DNA of 64,000 nucleotides, from positions 190,043-254,042 of the forward strand of contig LUCM01005066.1 in NCBI GenBank assembly GCA_008360955.1. Direction: 5' to 3'. This document shows, one piece after another, positions 1-12,589 of the stretch. The DNA is from Fasciolopsis buskii. Taxonomy: Eukaryota > Platyhelminthes > Trematoda > Plagiorchiida > Fasciolidae. Each line of letters opens with the position of its first letter. The stretch's first letter is position 1. Both the position numbers and the translations under genes were made by a program. The notes under the pieces are model-generated. The model was not told where the DNA came from and did no database searches. It saw nothing but the letters and a program-made list of their open reading frames with translations.

Positions 1-3000
1 GCTAGCCAATTGCGACAAATATTTCCATGTCACAAATCATATCCTAGACGATTCGCATACGCAGTGTCTCTCAGCTCTTGTACATCGTTGCGCACTATGC
101 CAGGTGAAGAATGAACACTTAAATGAGAAACTGTAAGTCTAGTTCGGGCTTATCGGTGTGTGGCTGGACTGTGCCATGAGAATCGCCAAAGCACAGAAGG
201 TTGCACTGCATTGCCGTCGGTCTACAAAACACGTACGATATATGACTGAGGTCTATCCCCGATCGTCTTACAGTGATTGTGAGAAGATAACAGCCCAATC
301 GTGGGCTGGTGACTGGCAATGATCAAACAGTCGATCACGTGCACCAAAGGGGAGCCTGATTTTTCGCGGCTGATTTTTCACCATGTTTTACTTTCATTTT
401 AATGTTTCTCATTTCATGGATATTTTTCTGAAGCTGATCTGCATTTCATCATTCATCCACATAACGTTCTATCCATCCTTACTTTCTTCCTTAATCACGT
501 GGACTTTTCTCATCGTCGTTTTCCACGTCGGTCAATCCAGGGTCTAGTGACCTTTACAGGCTTGCATTCCTGAGATCCTTTCATCTGGTTCTACATCGAC
601 GTCATGCCCCCAGTGTCCTTTTTGGCCTACTTTGTCCCGTCGTTCCGTTATTCCACTTACTAACATTAGTACACACTCTATGTCTCCCTGGGAATTGTCA
701 TTTTGTCTTCATGGTATAATACGCTCATGACCCTTTATCGTGACATCCGTACTTTTTACCAAGTGCTTGTCAAGGTTGGGCATTCGTTGGTACTCCACAA
801 ATCCTTTCTTGTACTATTCGTTCTCTAGGTGCGTGAATGTTCGCTTTCTCGATTGGTTAATTTTTCACAACTGATTTTTTGCCCTAATCTTGCGACTAGG
901 TCCACTTTCGCTGTTGTGTGCGTGGGTGCCGTTAGACGTTTCCTTAACCCTTATCAGCGTCCTGTAACTAGGATTGCCCCACTAATTTGAGGCATATTGT
1001 ACGTATGTCAAACTGACCTCTTCATGTGCAGATAGATTAGAGACTTGTTTTTACGGACTTTGGAATGGGATTTGCCATCCGCGAGTTGTTCATTCGCTTA
1101 TGACGTTTTCGGTTCTTCTATTAGAGGCATCCTCAGCTTGGAGTCGTTCATTTGATATCTAATTGCCAGCAATATTTAAATCTCAACGATGTATGCAGCC
1201 AGTAAATCATCTACTGTTGGTGTTAAATTAGCCAAAACTAAGATCTCCGACTTATGCCTGTTTACCTCTGGTTTTTTTAATGTTAGTACTGACTTGGGAA
1301 ATGTGCTTTCCTAATGGTTCCTAACAAGGATGAAACGGGGTTACAATGCTTCAATGGCTTTCCACTGACCAGCAGATTGCTGACATGATACCACGAATCC
1401 GTCAAAAGTTCTGTTAAGTTTCATACTAATCAGTTCTACCGTATCAGTAATTATATTGATATTCCACGCACCGCAGTGTTTGTCATACGATAGTGTATGA
1501 CAGTGTAGACAGACGTTTTGGTCATTACAATGCTTCTGTTCGGAAAAACCGTCGGAATTGCTAAGCGCCAAGCCCCCAAGTTTTCAGTTGATCGCATTGC
1601 CGTGTAAGCAGCCTGAAGGCAAACGTTGATGTGCACATTTGATCTGCGATCAAATAAACATATACGGCCACAATATCGTGTGCCGAATGTCTACGAAGTT
1701 GCATCTAAAACGAGAAGCAAAATAAGGTTCATCTTGCGGAAAACTGTTAGGGGAAAAACAAAATTTCCCAACACCACTTGAATTGATTTAGCGAAACAAA
1801 AAATCGCCTAGATTTAAGACCAGTTTTATTTTTGGTGTGCATTGTTACCACCAGTATTTTCGCTGGTGTTACTATACCCATGCCAATATACTAATATTAT
1901 GAGTACTTGTGGGCTTGTGGAAGAGTAAACTCGAAAAAAGAAATTATATAACACTATATAAGGAGGAAATAAGTTCGCTGTAATGTAATGGAAAACCTAC
2001 CTCATACAGTAACAAACTTCTTTGGACCAGTCGGAGTTTGCAAGCATCCAAACGGTCATTCTAGGAAATTTTCTATCTGCTGGCTGAAGCCCCGATGACG
2101 GTTTTTGGATTCACCATTCATAGAAAAATTATAATGACGTAGATTAGATTTCATTGTCCAGGTCACCCACGAAATGCACAAATATACGGGTGATTAGACG
2201 GGAAGAGAGGTTCCCGGGGATGCATTTTTGATGAACGATAATGAACACGAGACAGGTTTTTATTCCTTCCGATGAAATCTTGACTTTCAAAAGGAGTGCA
2301 ATCACCCGATAACAAAATTCGGTCCATCTTGGTTGACAGGTCATGCCTTAAAAGCCATTGCTTCTAAACTAGAGGCAACTTAGTGCTTCCTTCCAAAATC
2401 CGGTGGCTGACTCGCGGCACGAAATCAAACAAACGTTCAACCTTAAAGAAAGGCCTGAATGATTTTTTCTCGACTTGGATGGTCGGGTATTTTAATAGCT
2501 CATTTACCTACCGCCGCTGACTCTAGCGCCTTCCGTCGGTTGTCTCAAATCTAGTTCAGTGTCACCACTCTTCTTCGAACGAGAACGATCAGCAGGCCTC
2601 TGGCCGATCAACATTACAATCATGTGTTTATTTGTCATTATCAAATGGTTCACACAGGTCCACACAGGATCGAAATCGTTAGCCGAATTTCCGGTCAAAC
2701 GCGTTTGATGTCTATTCTTCGGCCCTCGGCGAATTCCATCCCCGGTCCCTTTTGAGCACGTCACAAATCGGGCCACTTCCAACCAGTCCATGGACTGGTC
2801 AGTCTTGTTCTCGTGGTAATGGTCCAGCTTCGCTTGCCTTTGTCTCATCACACCGAATTAAGTTGTCCCTGAACTTTTGGCAACCGCACGTAGCTTTTTC
2901 CTTACAGGGGGAAGGCTGCAGATTGTTTGTCCTTTGTCACGCTTAACGACGTAGAAGAAACGAACCGAGAAAAATGGATCACCGAGGGGCTTGTGGACAC

Positions 3001-4934
3001 AGGTAAAATGGAGCATATCAAGGAATGAGTTTCAGTAATGTCCAAATTGTATATTTTTTAAAATTTTAACTAAATCATGAGATATGCTGTGGCTAACCCG
3101 TGACCATTGTATTGTCCTCAATTGATCACTAACCCAAACTAGTTCCGATGTGAGAAATGAATGACTTGGTGATGGCTTCAGAAACAACAGTGATTTTCCC
3201 AATATCTAATGCACTGTTTAAGTAATCCATGTAACAGGTTACTGATAAACAGTATGAATAGAATGAGGCAAAAAACTCCAATTTCTTAGTCAACTAATTT
3301 ATCATTGTCCAAAATGTGTTAATTTTTCTTCCATTTTCTAACGATATTAACAATCTTTCGGAATCTTTTCTCCTTGACTATGTAAAAATAGGTCGGTGAA
3401 GTTCCGCCCCGATGAGCTCATTTCGCATCCACAAACTTGGGAAAATTTGCAAGGAAACCATGGAAAAATAGATTTGTCGTCCCGACTCGCTATGAAATGT
3501 GATCTATCTAAATAGGTTACACATCTTTTGCCATAGATCTCGTTAGAATGAATCAAAATTTCCTGTTCAAATAAGAAATTAAATATCTGGGTGGTAGTAC
3601 ACCCAGGTACAACTAAGATGGAAAACTGACGTTCAGTCGTGCACGAATTCGAAGATAGGAAAACCCCGGCCATTACGAACATCACCGTCATGTGTTCGTC
3701 GGTTTGAACTTTCTGCCCACTCGTATTGTTTGATGGTAATTTTTCTACATTTCTGAAAGAAGGCCGTGGGCGTAGTTTGAGAACCTACTATGTGTATCAC
3801 GATCGATCGAAGCCATCGTCTGAACGGTAGAACTTGCATCAGAGAATTAATCTTTTCTGTGCCCTATCCGGAATCGTTAGTGACACATCAGGGCAGGATA
3901 AAAACAAGATTACTTTATCAATTCGATTTATAGCTTCTTCTGCTCTACTTTTATACGCACTCGGTTCCAACCGATGTATATGCTGCCTAGTTTGCTACTG
4001 TTTTGCTAGCCCATTTGATCCAGTGTGAGTATATTACCTTCGAAAGATTGTGACACAAATTCAAATGCATGTGATCCATTTCAAGGTCGACGAGCAAAAC
4101 GTGACAATTGTGTACAACGGGGTTAGAAACCGGGTTAGAAAACGTGAGTGATTACAAAACCGTGAGAATTTAGGTTTGTTTAGGATGTATCAGCCCGGTT
4201 TGCACAAATCCTGGGACCGCAGTGGTGAAACCGTGTGAAAGCCAAATGGTTAAGACGTCTTGTGGGTACAGAGAAGACTATTGTTGGGCAAGCACCCAAA
4301 ATGCTTAGAAAGAAAACAGAGATTCAACGAGTTTAACCGCGACTAGCTAGCTGTTATAGGCTTTAAGAACGCGTAAGTTTAGGATAGTTAGATTGGTCAA
4401 ATGTTTGGAACTGCGTCGCAATTCACGTGAGAATAGGCCCGTCTGAACTAAACAGGGCATCATCAATCAGTGAGATTGAAAACAATAAATGAGTTTCATT
4501 GTACATGACACGAACGCTTGGTCGTAGACAGCAGATGAATGAAGGTCCGTGAAAACGAATGTGTACACATTTTGCCGGATTACTTTTCGTGCGACTAATA
4601 CAGAGACAATCGTTGGCCGGTAAGGGTGAATGGATTGATTTTTAAAATTCGCATAGAAAGTGCCTTAACTTCACAATGTTATTCGTTATAAGCAACTTTA
4701 AGCTTCAAAGAAGCGTTGGTAGTTGCTGTCTCAGTGCACAAATATTTTAACTTGTTTGCCTGCAGTAGGCACTCGTGCACGTCTGCGGAGTACCAAACAT
4801 GACTCGAACCTTGGAGAGTCATCTTCACGACTTATATATTTAAACACGTCGACAGTAGAAGCTTTGGAAAATAGTTTTTCGAGAATCAGAAAGTGACAAA
4901 CACTCAGTTCCGGTAGTCGTCATTTGCAGCCATT
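1..4934. other. Gene-free stretch
   Basis: T-rich between about 340 and 960. No frame exceeds chance length (the longest is 115 codons at 2504-2851, minus). A weak RT-like peptide near 1216 was judged insufficient. Nothing else recognised. Confidence 0.6.
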
Positions 4935-4937
4935 TAT

Positions 4938-4971
<34 letters not shown>

Positions 4972-4972
4972 G
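4935..4972. repeat. TA microsatellite
   Basis: About 38 bases of alternating T and A with one AA interruption. It can extrude a cruciform and is prone to length change. Confidence 0.95.
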
Positions 4973-5303
4973 CATGCGAGTATTGCCTAAATTGATGCAA
5001 CACACTTTGATGAATACAATTTGGTTCAGTATGCCACGGTATATTTGACACAATTCCTTAGCATAGACTTTACTAACCAGTACAAAAGGACGCACGCATG
5101 CAAATCAACTGCATCTTAGCCTCTGATACGTGAAGAATCCACAAGGCAGAACGCAATAATATTTGGTTATACCGAAATAACGCATGTACTGATGAAAATG
5201 CAGCGTTTATCTATTTCAATTCCTAGTATGTTTTAGTAGTAGGAGATAGAATGTTTTCATGAAATAATTCACCAGTTGATATCACCGCCCAACTCACCAT
5301 TAA

Positions 5304-5460
5304 GAAACCATGGAAGCACTGAACAGCTGTTTCATCCAGCTGGTTAGGAATGATCAGCAGTGCATATGCACCGCGCCCGAACTGGCACGTGAACCCGGGC
5401 TGAACGATTCTGAGCCCAACGCCTTACCCATTACGCTATCGGGCAGACTCCGAACGATTT
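5304..5460 (-). mobile_element. tRNA-derived SINE, family 2, copy 1
   Basis: This block and the one at 17.6 kb share the same sequence blocks in order: GAAACCATGGAAGCA, ACAGC(T/C)GTT.CATCC, GGAAT.ATCA.CAGTGCA, and a final CATTACGC.AT stretch. The minus strand reads as a tRNA-like head: CCCGATAGCGTAATGGGTAA (A-box region), then CCCGGGTTCACGTGCC (B-box region), with a CTCAGAA anticodon-like loop between. Similarity may reach left to about 5265. Confidence 0.75.
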
Positions 5461-8400
5461 GTCGAGCTTCATCACATGGTGATATTGCACCTATCCGTCA
5501 GTGATTTGGACAGCCGCGGGTCGCTAGAGCACACGAATCGACCCCTACTGATAAATGATTTCTCTATTTACTTCCATTTGAACAACTGAATAAGGTTTTT
5601 ATTTTATGCTCTAATAAGGCATAATTGGCAAAAATTTTTTGTTATCTAATCCAGACTGGATGAAGTATTTGGATGACCCTGCTTGATTGCCGAAACTTTG
5701 CAAAAGTAGTGAGTAGGAACGTAAGAGGTTGATTTGATGAGAACGGTTGATGACAGGAGCTCCGATTCTCGCTTCACTGTGGAGCAAATGTTAGTGGAAT
5801 CGACGAAAATGGTTTGTAAGCGCATGCTTCACGATGACCCGAAAAACTGTCTTTCTTATTCGATAGTGTCCCTCTGTTGCAGACTGCCAAGCATTAACCG
5901 ATAACGGAAGAGCAACTAGTCGTCACATTGGAATCTATTCACTTAATCTAGAACAACTGCTTCTAAAATGCTCCCAGTGAATTGCTACGAACTCACCACT
6001 GGATCTGTCACCTGCCGAGAAATTTGTTAATGAATTGTGAAACAATTAGTTTTCCTTAGGATCAAACATCTTCCACCAGATTGCAGCTGCGTCACTGGTA
6101 TCCTTGTCCTGATAAAATTACAGATTTGAATGGAACGTGCATGTCTGCGACGCAGATTGTCTGATGATTTTCGTGTATAAAGTCGAAAAGTACGTTAATT
6201 AGAAATCAATGGGAATTGTGACCTTTAAGTGCATGGGAAAGAATTCCCACTCAAAAGAACGTTTTCAGCCATAAAACACGGCATTTCAGCTTACACGCTA
6301 GCAGGTGACCAAACAGCATTAACGTGAATTATCAATAAATGGCTATCCGTAAACATTTTAAGGGTCAAACAAGTTGGGTATCCGAATCTTGCAGAATTGC
6401 CGGTTTTCGTGAAACGGGCTCGCAAAGATGACAATGACGTGCGCTAGCGTAATCATAAGACCACCGCAGTCAAACAGGACCATTTGGCAGACATCCTCCC
6501 AAAGAAGAAAACGCAATTTGTCCTTATTTCCACGCATTTGTGCTTAATTTCTTCTGGGCCTCCATTAGTTTTGTGCTCAAAAGGTGATTTTACGCTATTT
6601 AGTCGGATTCCGTAATAAGAACCATTGCTGTTGTGCTTCTTATTGTATACCAACTGGGGTTTATCACTCACAACGAAGAGATTTCGGGAACGAACTCGGC
6701 ATTCTGTATGCCCATTGATGCTTCCGTGGTATGAACATTTTTTATTTGTTAACTGCTATACTGATGCCCAATTCGCGGCATCTCTTTAATTGTTTCGGGA
6801 TGAGAAAGCGGCTCTGTGCGACACAAATTTTGTGCACGCCACGCATACGTATCCGATTTAGTCTGAGTTCAGTAATTAAGCTCAGTATTGCGAGTTTTTG
6901 GCTCTCATCTAATGACTCTGTCAAAAATTACACCTGAATTCAGAAAAGTGACGTGACCGGGGAAGAGGTACCGTAACTTTGATCCGATTTGTTGAATCAA
7001 AGGACTGGTTTGTGGAATAGGGGAGTTCATGATTTCACTAACAATAAACCATATCTTTGGTTACCTTATGCAATCTATGCATGATTTTATGCGTAGTTAT
7101 ACACGTATATCACCCGTATTTGGTGAAAAGCTCTCACTGAGATTTCGAACGATCACTGATTGCTGTGCAATGACTGTCACTTCATTCACATAGGCATGCT
7201 ATTCGTATGCGACTAAAGAACCATGTGTAGGAAATCGTTCAAGGAATTGGGTTCCATGATGAAATGACCTGGCTTAATCAGAATTCTCAAATGAACTTGA
7301 CTTCTGACAGTGTTGTCCGAAAATATCAACCTGCCGCTGCCTTACTAGCGAAAGGATAAATAAATATCTTGTTAAACTACCGTGCTGCACAGTATTGTTG
7401 CTGTCATAATTTACTTTTGTTCTAACCGTGGTTTCGACTATCGAGTCTGGTTAATGAAAATAATAAAATAAGTTTTCTCAAAGAAACCACACTGTGCTAT
7501 TTGGTCAGCAGTTTGAGTGGAAAAACGCCTTACCGATCTAAGTCCATGTTCATTAGTAATAGTTTATTCCCGCAAATTACCGGACAAATTCGAATAGAAT
7601 TAGGTTCGCTAAATTAATCTTCAAAGATCCTCAGGATGAACTTCGTCTAGTCATTCACTCCACAGACGACGTTGATAGTCACTTCTTCCCGTAAACCAGT
7701 TTGATGACCACAGATTGTCTGACGATTCTCGATTGTTTTACGCAGACGATGATATTCATAAGTGTGATTGGGTTTGGCTCTCTTGATTTATGTAGAATTG
7801 ACGGTAGGGAGCCGCGGAATTGGATCACTCTTGAGGAAAGATGGTCTTTTTTGTGGAATACAAATATGAATGATACCTTTCTGATTAATGACGGAGAATT
7901 ACTGTCGCCAAGCTGTTAGAGCCGGCACAACGGGACTAATTTAGTCAACCGATTCCGTTAGAGCTGATAATGGCTGCCGATTTCCAGTGATAACTTGCGA
8001 CTACATTTGACTCTGAAAAATTCTAATCTCAATTCAAAGGACTACAGATTCCATAAACTGAAAAGCCGCTTTCGACACTGCTGACGCACAGATTATTTAC
8101 GCGTTTACACCGGGTATTTTTCACTGAGTATGTGTGTGATTTGAGGATTGTGGTCGACTCGGCCATATCGATATGGGTCCATCCCGCCAATTTAATTTTG
8201 ATTTCGTTTGTGCAATTAATAGGCCACATTAAAAATTACGTCTAGACTGAAATAGGATTGCACCGGTTCACTTAGATCCAAACCAGTTTGAATGTTTTGG
8301 AGTTCTGGGTGTCCCTACCGTCAAACACGAGCCGTACAGCGATTGTTTGTCGGGTTCCATCCGACGCCGACTATCACCATTGAATTACAGGTTTGGGTTA

Positions 8401-9990
8401 AAGAGTCAGACACATACATATAGTTTACGCACGTCAGACGACCGTTTGTAGCCTTGGCAGTGTCAGAGTGCGTGGGAGTTAGATGAAGCCGTATGGTAGT
8501 TCAGTGACCTCGGTGCAGACAATCAGTGGTGCCTTGTGGCATGACCCAACTCCATTAAAAAAAAGCATCGATTTAAGGTACAATCTGGGAGATAGCAACA
8601 ATAGAGGGAAGAAGAGAAAGCGCGTCTTGTTTATTTAATTGAAAGACAAAGCAGGACGGCTATGATCAGGTGGTTAGCACAGAAGCGTTTCAAATTGAAG
8701 GTAACGAATTCTAGTCCTTTCGTCGCCAGTTATCTTTTTCGTTTAAAAGTTTTCGGTCGATCGCAGTTTTTATCAAGAACTCTCGTTTAATTGAAAGTGG
8801 GGGCGAGTATAGGTACAGTGTGTTTCCGTAGTACTACCGATTAGTAATATTACTTGCACAATACTAATCTTGTAATGGGATGCACTTGTCTTTAAAATTA
8901 TAATCAACTAGGGACTAAATTAAATAATCCAAAGTCCTTGCAACAGGCTTGTTAATTTCTGCTTCCACGAACGTATATAAACATTTGTCTGTGCAGGTAT
9001 TAGTACCCATAAAAGCCCATAAATAACTGATCTAGTCCCGCAAAAGGATTTCGCAAGCAAACTGCGAACACAGACCTTGATTCCAGAACGTCTCGATTAC
9101 ATTTGCTCTTCGTTTAAGTAAAAAATAAACCGAAAGTAGACATTGCTTCAAAACAAAACATACAAGATGTTCATCGTATGAATGTTGAAAGTGTACAACA
9201 AGTTACCATTACTCGAAACATGAACATCCTATTTGTGGGGATCACCAAAAAGTAACAGATCAAATGTTCCACTGCGACGCATCGCATAGGTGGAAAACCC
9301 AGCATATCACATAGTTACTCGATCACTTGTGGATTTGCTAGCCCCGTTCAAAACAGCTAGCAAGATTTAGTCGACAAGACTCACTTCAACACTCACATTT
9401 GCATGCTAATGCTTCAGCGATTCGCGACAGTTGATCTCAGTTGATCTCGATTCTCTTTCTTTTACGAAAGTACCTTGTCGTCAAACAATGGATTAGTTGC
9501 AATTTTAATTCCTCACACAACTTTCGTCTACCCGCTCCCGTTGAGTATGTTGATGACCTGCTTTAAATACATTGAGAATGCCTAACTCAGCTGAAGGTGT
9601 GACCAGGGAAAGTTCCTAGGGTCCAGACGTCAGCCAATTAAAATGAAGAAATTTTTCGATATAATCACCCTAGGCATTTACAACAATGGGGGAGATATGT
9701 AACCGGGGTACACAATGAATGAGTAAGCAGTCAAGAAATTCTTCTATTTTGACAACAATCTACCAGAACCAAGTAATTCTGCCCAATTCCTTGAAAATTC
9801 CAGCTGAGCACATTGAGAAAAACAAGTTGGCGAACAAGCTCGTTTTCAGTGGTTCGTACTCATGCCATTACATCACTATATATTTGGAAAAAATACTCAC
9901 TAAAGAAAGGATTGGATTAGTCAGATACAAATATGGGTGGGAAAGGGATTTGTGGTGTTACATGCATAACATGAATACACAAGAATGTGT
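5461..9990. other. Gene-free stretch
   Basis: Contains a block shared with 33.17 kb (near 5540) and the weak tRNA-like head at 8.66 kb. A direct duplication of AGTTGATCTC lies near 9426. The part right of about 9700 may be the 3' end of the minus-strand Penelope-like copy. Confidence 0.55.
8655..8730 (+). repeat. Weak tRNA-like head (possible SINE remnant)
   Basis: GACGGCTATGATCAGGTGGT then TAGCACAGAAGCG resembles a D arm with A box, and GGTAACGAATTCTAGTCC resembles a decayed B box at the right distance. No second copy is seen in the window. Confidence 0.33.
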
Positions 9991-9994
9991 TGTG

Positions 9995-10845
9995 TTAATT
10001 GTTTTGTTGTCGAGGCTTTGCATTGGGAAGGAGGGTGGGCCAGGGGAGTTGAAGCGCAACCACAAATTGTTTTTGAGAGCACAGTGGGGGATTGTGAAGA
10101 CGGATTGCGACAGCTTCCGCAGTGCTCAAGAGGCGACACTTTGCCAACCTATACTGGTGACCTCTGACCTTATACAGGATCCGGAAAGCTTGCATCACAT
10201 TCACGGTACGGTTAATCTGTGCTAGGTGTGAAACGACTGCATCATTTTGTGACTTAATTATTCCAGTGCCCAACCATGCAGGGTGATTCCGATGGGTGAG
10301 TTCAGACAAGCGCCTGGTCATGCGGCCGATGTATATTGTCCCACAGGAACAGGTGAATGAATAGATGCGAAATGAGGCTGCAAAATCAGGAATTCCGTCT
10401 TTCAACCGTAACGATGACACGGGCGGGACTTGAACGAGATTCGAAGCTTGGCTGTGTAGAATGTCTTATTGATAGCGCTAGTCAGTCTTCGTCGTGCGAT
10501 CTTTACTAGTGTGTCACCTTTGAATGGCAGAGATATGTACGCTGGATTTCTCTCCACCGTCGCTCTCCTAGGAACTTCCTTTTCTGTCTCCAGTATCTTA
10601 TCAATCAATCAACCTGAGAAGCCATTTTCAGTGAATACTCTTCTTACCGTCTGCAGTTCAGCTTCAACACTGATGCGAACTAAAATTTTGTCCAAAATTA
10701 AGAATTCCAGAGCAATGAAAAGTCGGTGTGAGAAGCGAAAGTTGTGAACAGGCAAAGTAGGAGTGAAAAAAGAGACAGGCCAATGGTATGCATACGTAGG
10801 ATGGTCACAGTAATAACAGACTGCACTAGGTTGCTTCATTTGCAC
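9995..10845 (-). pseudogene. Penelope-like element: RT thumb and GIY-YIG endonuclease, broken
   Basis: Reading leftwards, 10845 to 10402 encodes a region like the C-terminal (thumb) part of Penelope-like reverse transcriptases: a leucine-rich stretch ending in VFTENGFSG, then PAYISLPFKGDTLVKIARRR and a Ser-Arg-Pro ending. From 10420 to 9995 a second frame encodes a GIY-YIG nuclease domain: IYS at residues 19-21, a CxC pair at 24-26, YIGR at 30-33, then HRNHPAWL. Family knowledge: RT followed by GIY-YIG is the signature of Penelope-like retrotransposons, where the nuclease nicks the target for primed reverse transcription. The copy is dead: there is an in-frame stop at 10609-10611 and a frameshift near 10402-10425. 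No catalytic palm lies in the same orientation. The plus-strand frame at 9719-10225 is its shadow in part. Confidence 0.82.
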
Positions 10846-10849
10846 AATT

Positions 10850-11470
10850 CCGGTTTCAGCACCCGGATTCTGGCAGTAATCGTCTACGTGATCCCGTCGT
10901 ATGAAATATCTAGGAACTGCTGGGCTAGACGTGAAAGTTCTCGTGGATCATTCTGGTGGTCACAACCAGCAAAATTCTGTAAAACTGCACCGGTGACTGT
11001 CCGCATTGTTTCCTCACCTAGAATACTCGGGATGTGTTCAGATATCCTTTTTGACAGGCTTCTTGCCGCGTGTTCAGTGTATTATGATCTATAACAACCG
11101 ATGTATTTGTCACAGAATTACTTGCGAATAATGCATGGAATTGATGGTATTTCATCTTTGACCGTTTGTACATCGGACTCCACTTTAAATCCACACAATT
11201 CAGCACGTGACTGGTGGGCGGCATTCGAATAGAGCTAACAGGCAAGAACCGTGTCCCGCTCCGAAACTGCCAGCCACTGCGGACTACCATTGGGGATGGC
11301 ACTTGGACAAAATCTGGACCCAGTAGTTTAGCCCGGACTTCGGCAGCGTAGTGACAACACACACCCATGCCAAACAGCCGGGTTCAAAACATGTTCGCGA
11401 TGATCTATGTGCATCGTTGATGAGCCCTGATGAGTGTGAAACTCGAGTTTGGTGCTTTCCGAGTGCATAG
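10850..11470. other. Unassigned DNA between the two Penelope-like fragments
   Basis: Frames of 116 codons exist on both strands but none shows RT finger motifs or another domain I recognise. It may hold decayed element sequence or a separate insertion. Confidence 0.5.
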
Positions 11471-11895
11471 TTGACCGGGGGACCCGAGTTTTGTACGTTG
11501 GAATTGGAGTCCGATAGATCGATATTCAAAGCTGAAAGAGCGAACGTGCTTTTGAATCACATCTCGCAAAAAAGCCCTAATGATATTTTTAAATTTCCTC
11601 TTTGCACGCATGACTTCGAGGACATCTTCGCCTTTCTTGATAAAGAATCTTTCATTTCTTTTGTCAACACTATCGTTTCTATCCAAACCAATGTTAGTGG
11701 TTCTCACGAAAAGGAAAAGCACAACCATTTAACTTTTTTACTTCGGATGGGACACTGCGACGCAAAATCGGCTCTTAAACTAATTGGGGTGGATGCTACG
11801 TACAATCTTCCATCTACTCACTAGTAGCATCAAAGTCGGGATAAGTTCGGACTCTCTTCCAAAGTGTGCGGCATATCTGCATCCATGATCAAATA
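11471..11895 (+). pseudogene. Penelope-like RT palm fragment with altered catalytic motif
   Basis: The frame from 11471 encodes, from residue 48, DFEDIFAFLDKESFISF, followed at 78-90 by SHEKEKHNHLTFL. This follows the Penelope-like RT palm pattern in which Y-V-D-D-I-F precedes a helix and an acidic-basic run ending in LTFLDV. Here the YVDD core reads D-F-E-D (residues 48-51), so the first catalytic Asp is Glu and the Tyr is lost. After LTFL the similarity seems to pass to another frame (GTLRRKIG near 11750, then a Trp-Gly-Gly-Cys-Tyr stretch), implying a frameshift. The fragment lies about 630 bases from the thumb/GIY-YIG fragment and points the opposite way. The remnant is clearly inactive. 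Assignment rests on motif spacing only. Confidence 0.6.
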
Positions 11896-12130
11896 AGATG
11901 CAAAGAAAAGTTCATGAGACGAATGTTGTTAGCCAGTTGTTTTCCGGAAAATTTCATCAAAAATCACCCGAAAACAGAGAAAACTGAAGCAGACATTTAG
12001 TTCCTTGTTGCTTAGAAGTGATCATCTGCCTAAACATAGAAATTAAAATTTTAAATGGTCATTGGACACACATACCCAGCAGAATGATTGAGACTGTTTC
12101 TGTACTCTTTTTTCTGCTCTTTTTTACTTC

Positions 12131-12289
12131 CTTTATTAATGAACTAACATAGTACACCATTTTTCAGGAAGATGGTCGCGGTCAGCAGAAGGTTCCCAAG
12201 TGAATTTGACCGACGGTGGGACGATTCGAACCCGTGACCTTCACGTCCAAAGGCTGCAACCTTACCGGCTTGGTCACCGCCGGCCATCC
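12131..12289 (-). mobile_element. tRNA-derived SINE, family 1, copy A
   Basis: On the minus strand this begins with a tRNA-like head (GGTCACGGGTTCGAATCG is a clear B box), continues into a shared body and ends near an AATAAAG-like tail. It matches copies at 36.4, 40.4 and 41.6 kb over the whole length. A fortuitous peptide of the type GHGFESSHRRS is encoded across the B box in three copies. It sits directly upstream of the integrase-like fragment. Length is about 160 bases. Confidence 0.85.
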
Positions 12290-12340
12290 AAGCTGTCTTG
12301 TTGACTCCGACTTCCCACACGTTGCCTAAATGTTCATTTG

Positions 12341-12560
12341 CAGTTGCAGTGGTCCATGCAATTACTGAACGAGTGTTGGAGCTCATAGCGAAATGGTTGT
12401 CACAATCCATGACGCAATTCTCCGTAATCTCACACAACGGAGCAAAATTTCCGGCTTTTTCACTCGTAAAGCATCTGGTCGCATCGGGGCACCACTTTAA
12501 AGTATACAAACCTCAAAATTACTGGCTTTCAGTGGAGCTGTGCTCACAGTCATGTATTGG
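12341..12560 (+). pseudogene. LTR-retrotransposon integrase-like fragment
   Basis: A frame inside 12298-12588 encodes TERVLELIAKWLSQ, then VISHNGAKFPAF and a stretch ending in YKPQNYW. In LTR-element integrases the core runs: helix, about ten residues, V-S-D-N-G-x-x-F, then about 20 residues to a Pro-x-x-x region. Here the second catalytic Asp is His (SHNG for SDNG), and neither the first Asp nor the final Glu context is convincing, so any protein would be dead. Clade (Ty3/gypsy or BEL) cannot be set. A family 1 SINE lies immediately upstream. A chance match is possible, since only one motif block is clear. Confidence 0.45.
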
Positions 12561-12589
12561 GCAGAGCTTTATGCACGGGAACGGCTAAC

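Noticed and set aside
1201..1314. Peptide VGVKLAKTKISDLCLF resembling the KTK region of LINE reverse transcriptases
   Set aside because: Only one short block fits; no ADD motif upstream, and the T-rich DNA around it has no supporting frame.
9719..10225. 168-codon plus-strand frame over the Penelope-like GIY-YIG region
   Set aside because: Its second half is antisense to the clearly recognisable minus-strand GIY-YIG domain; no domain of its own.
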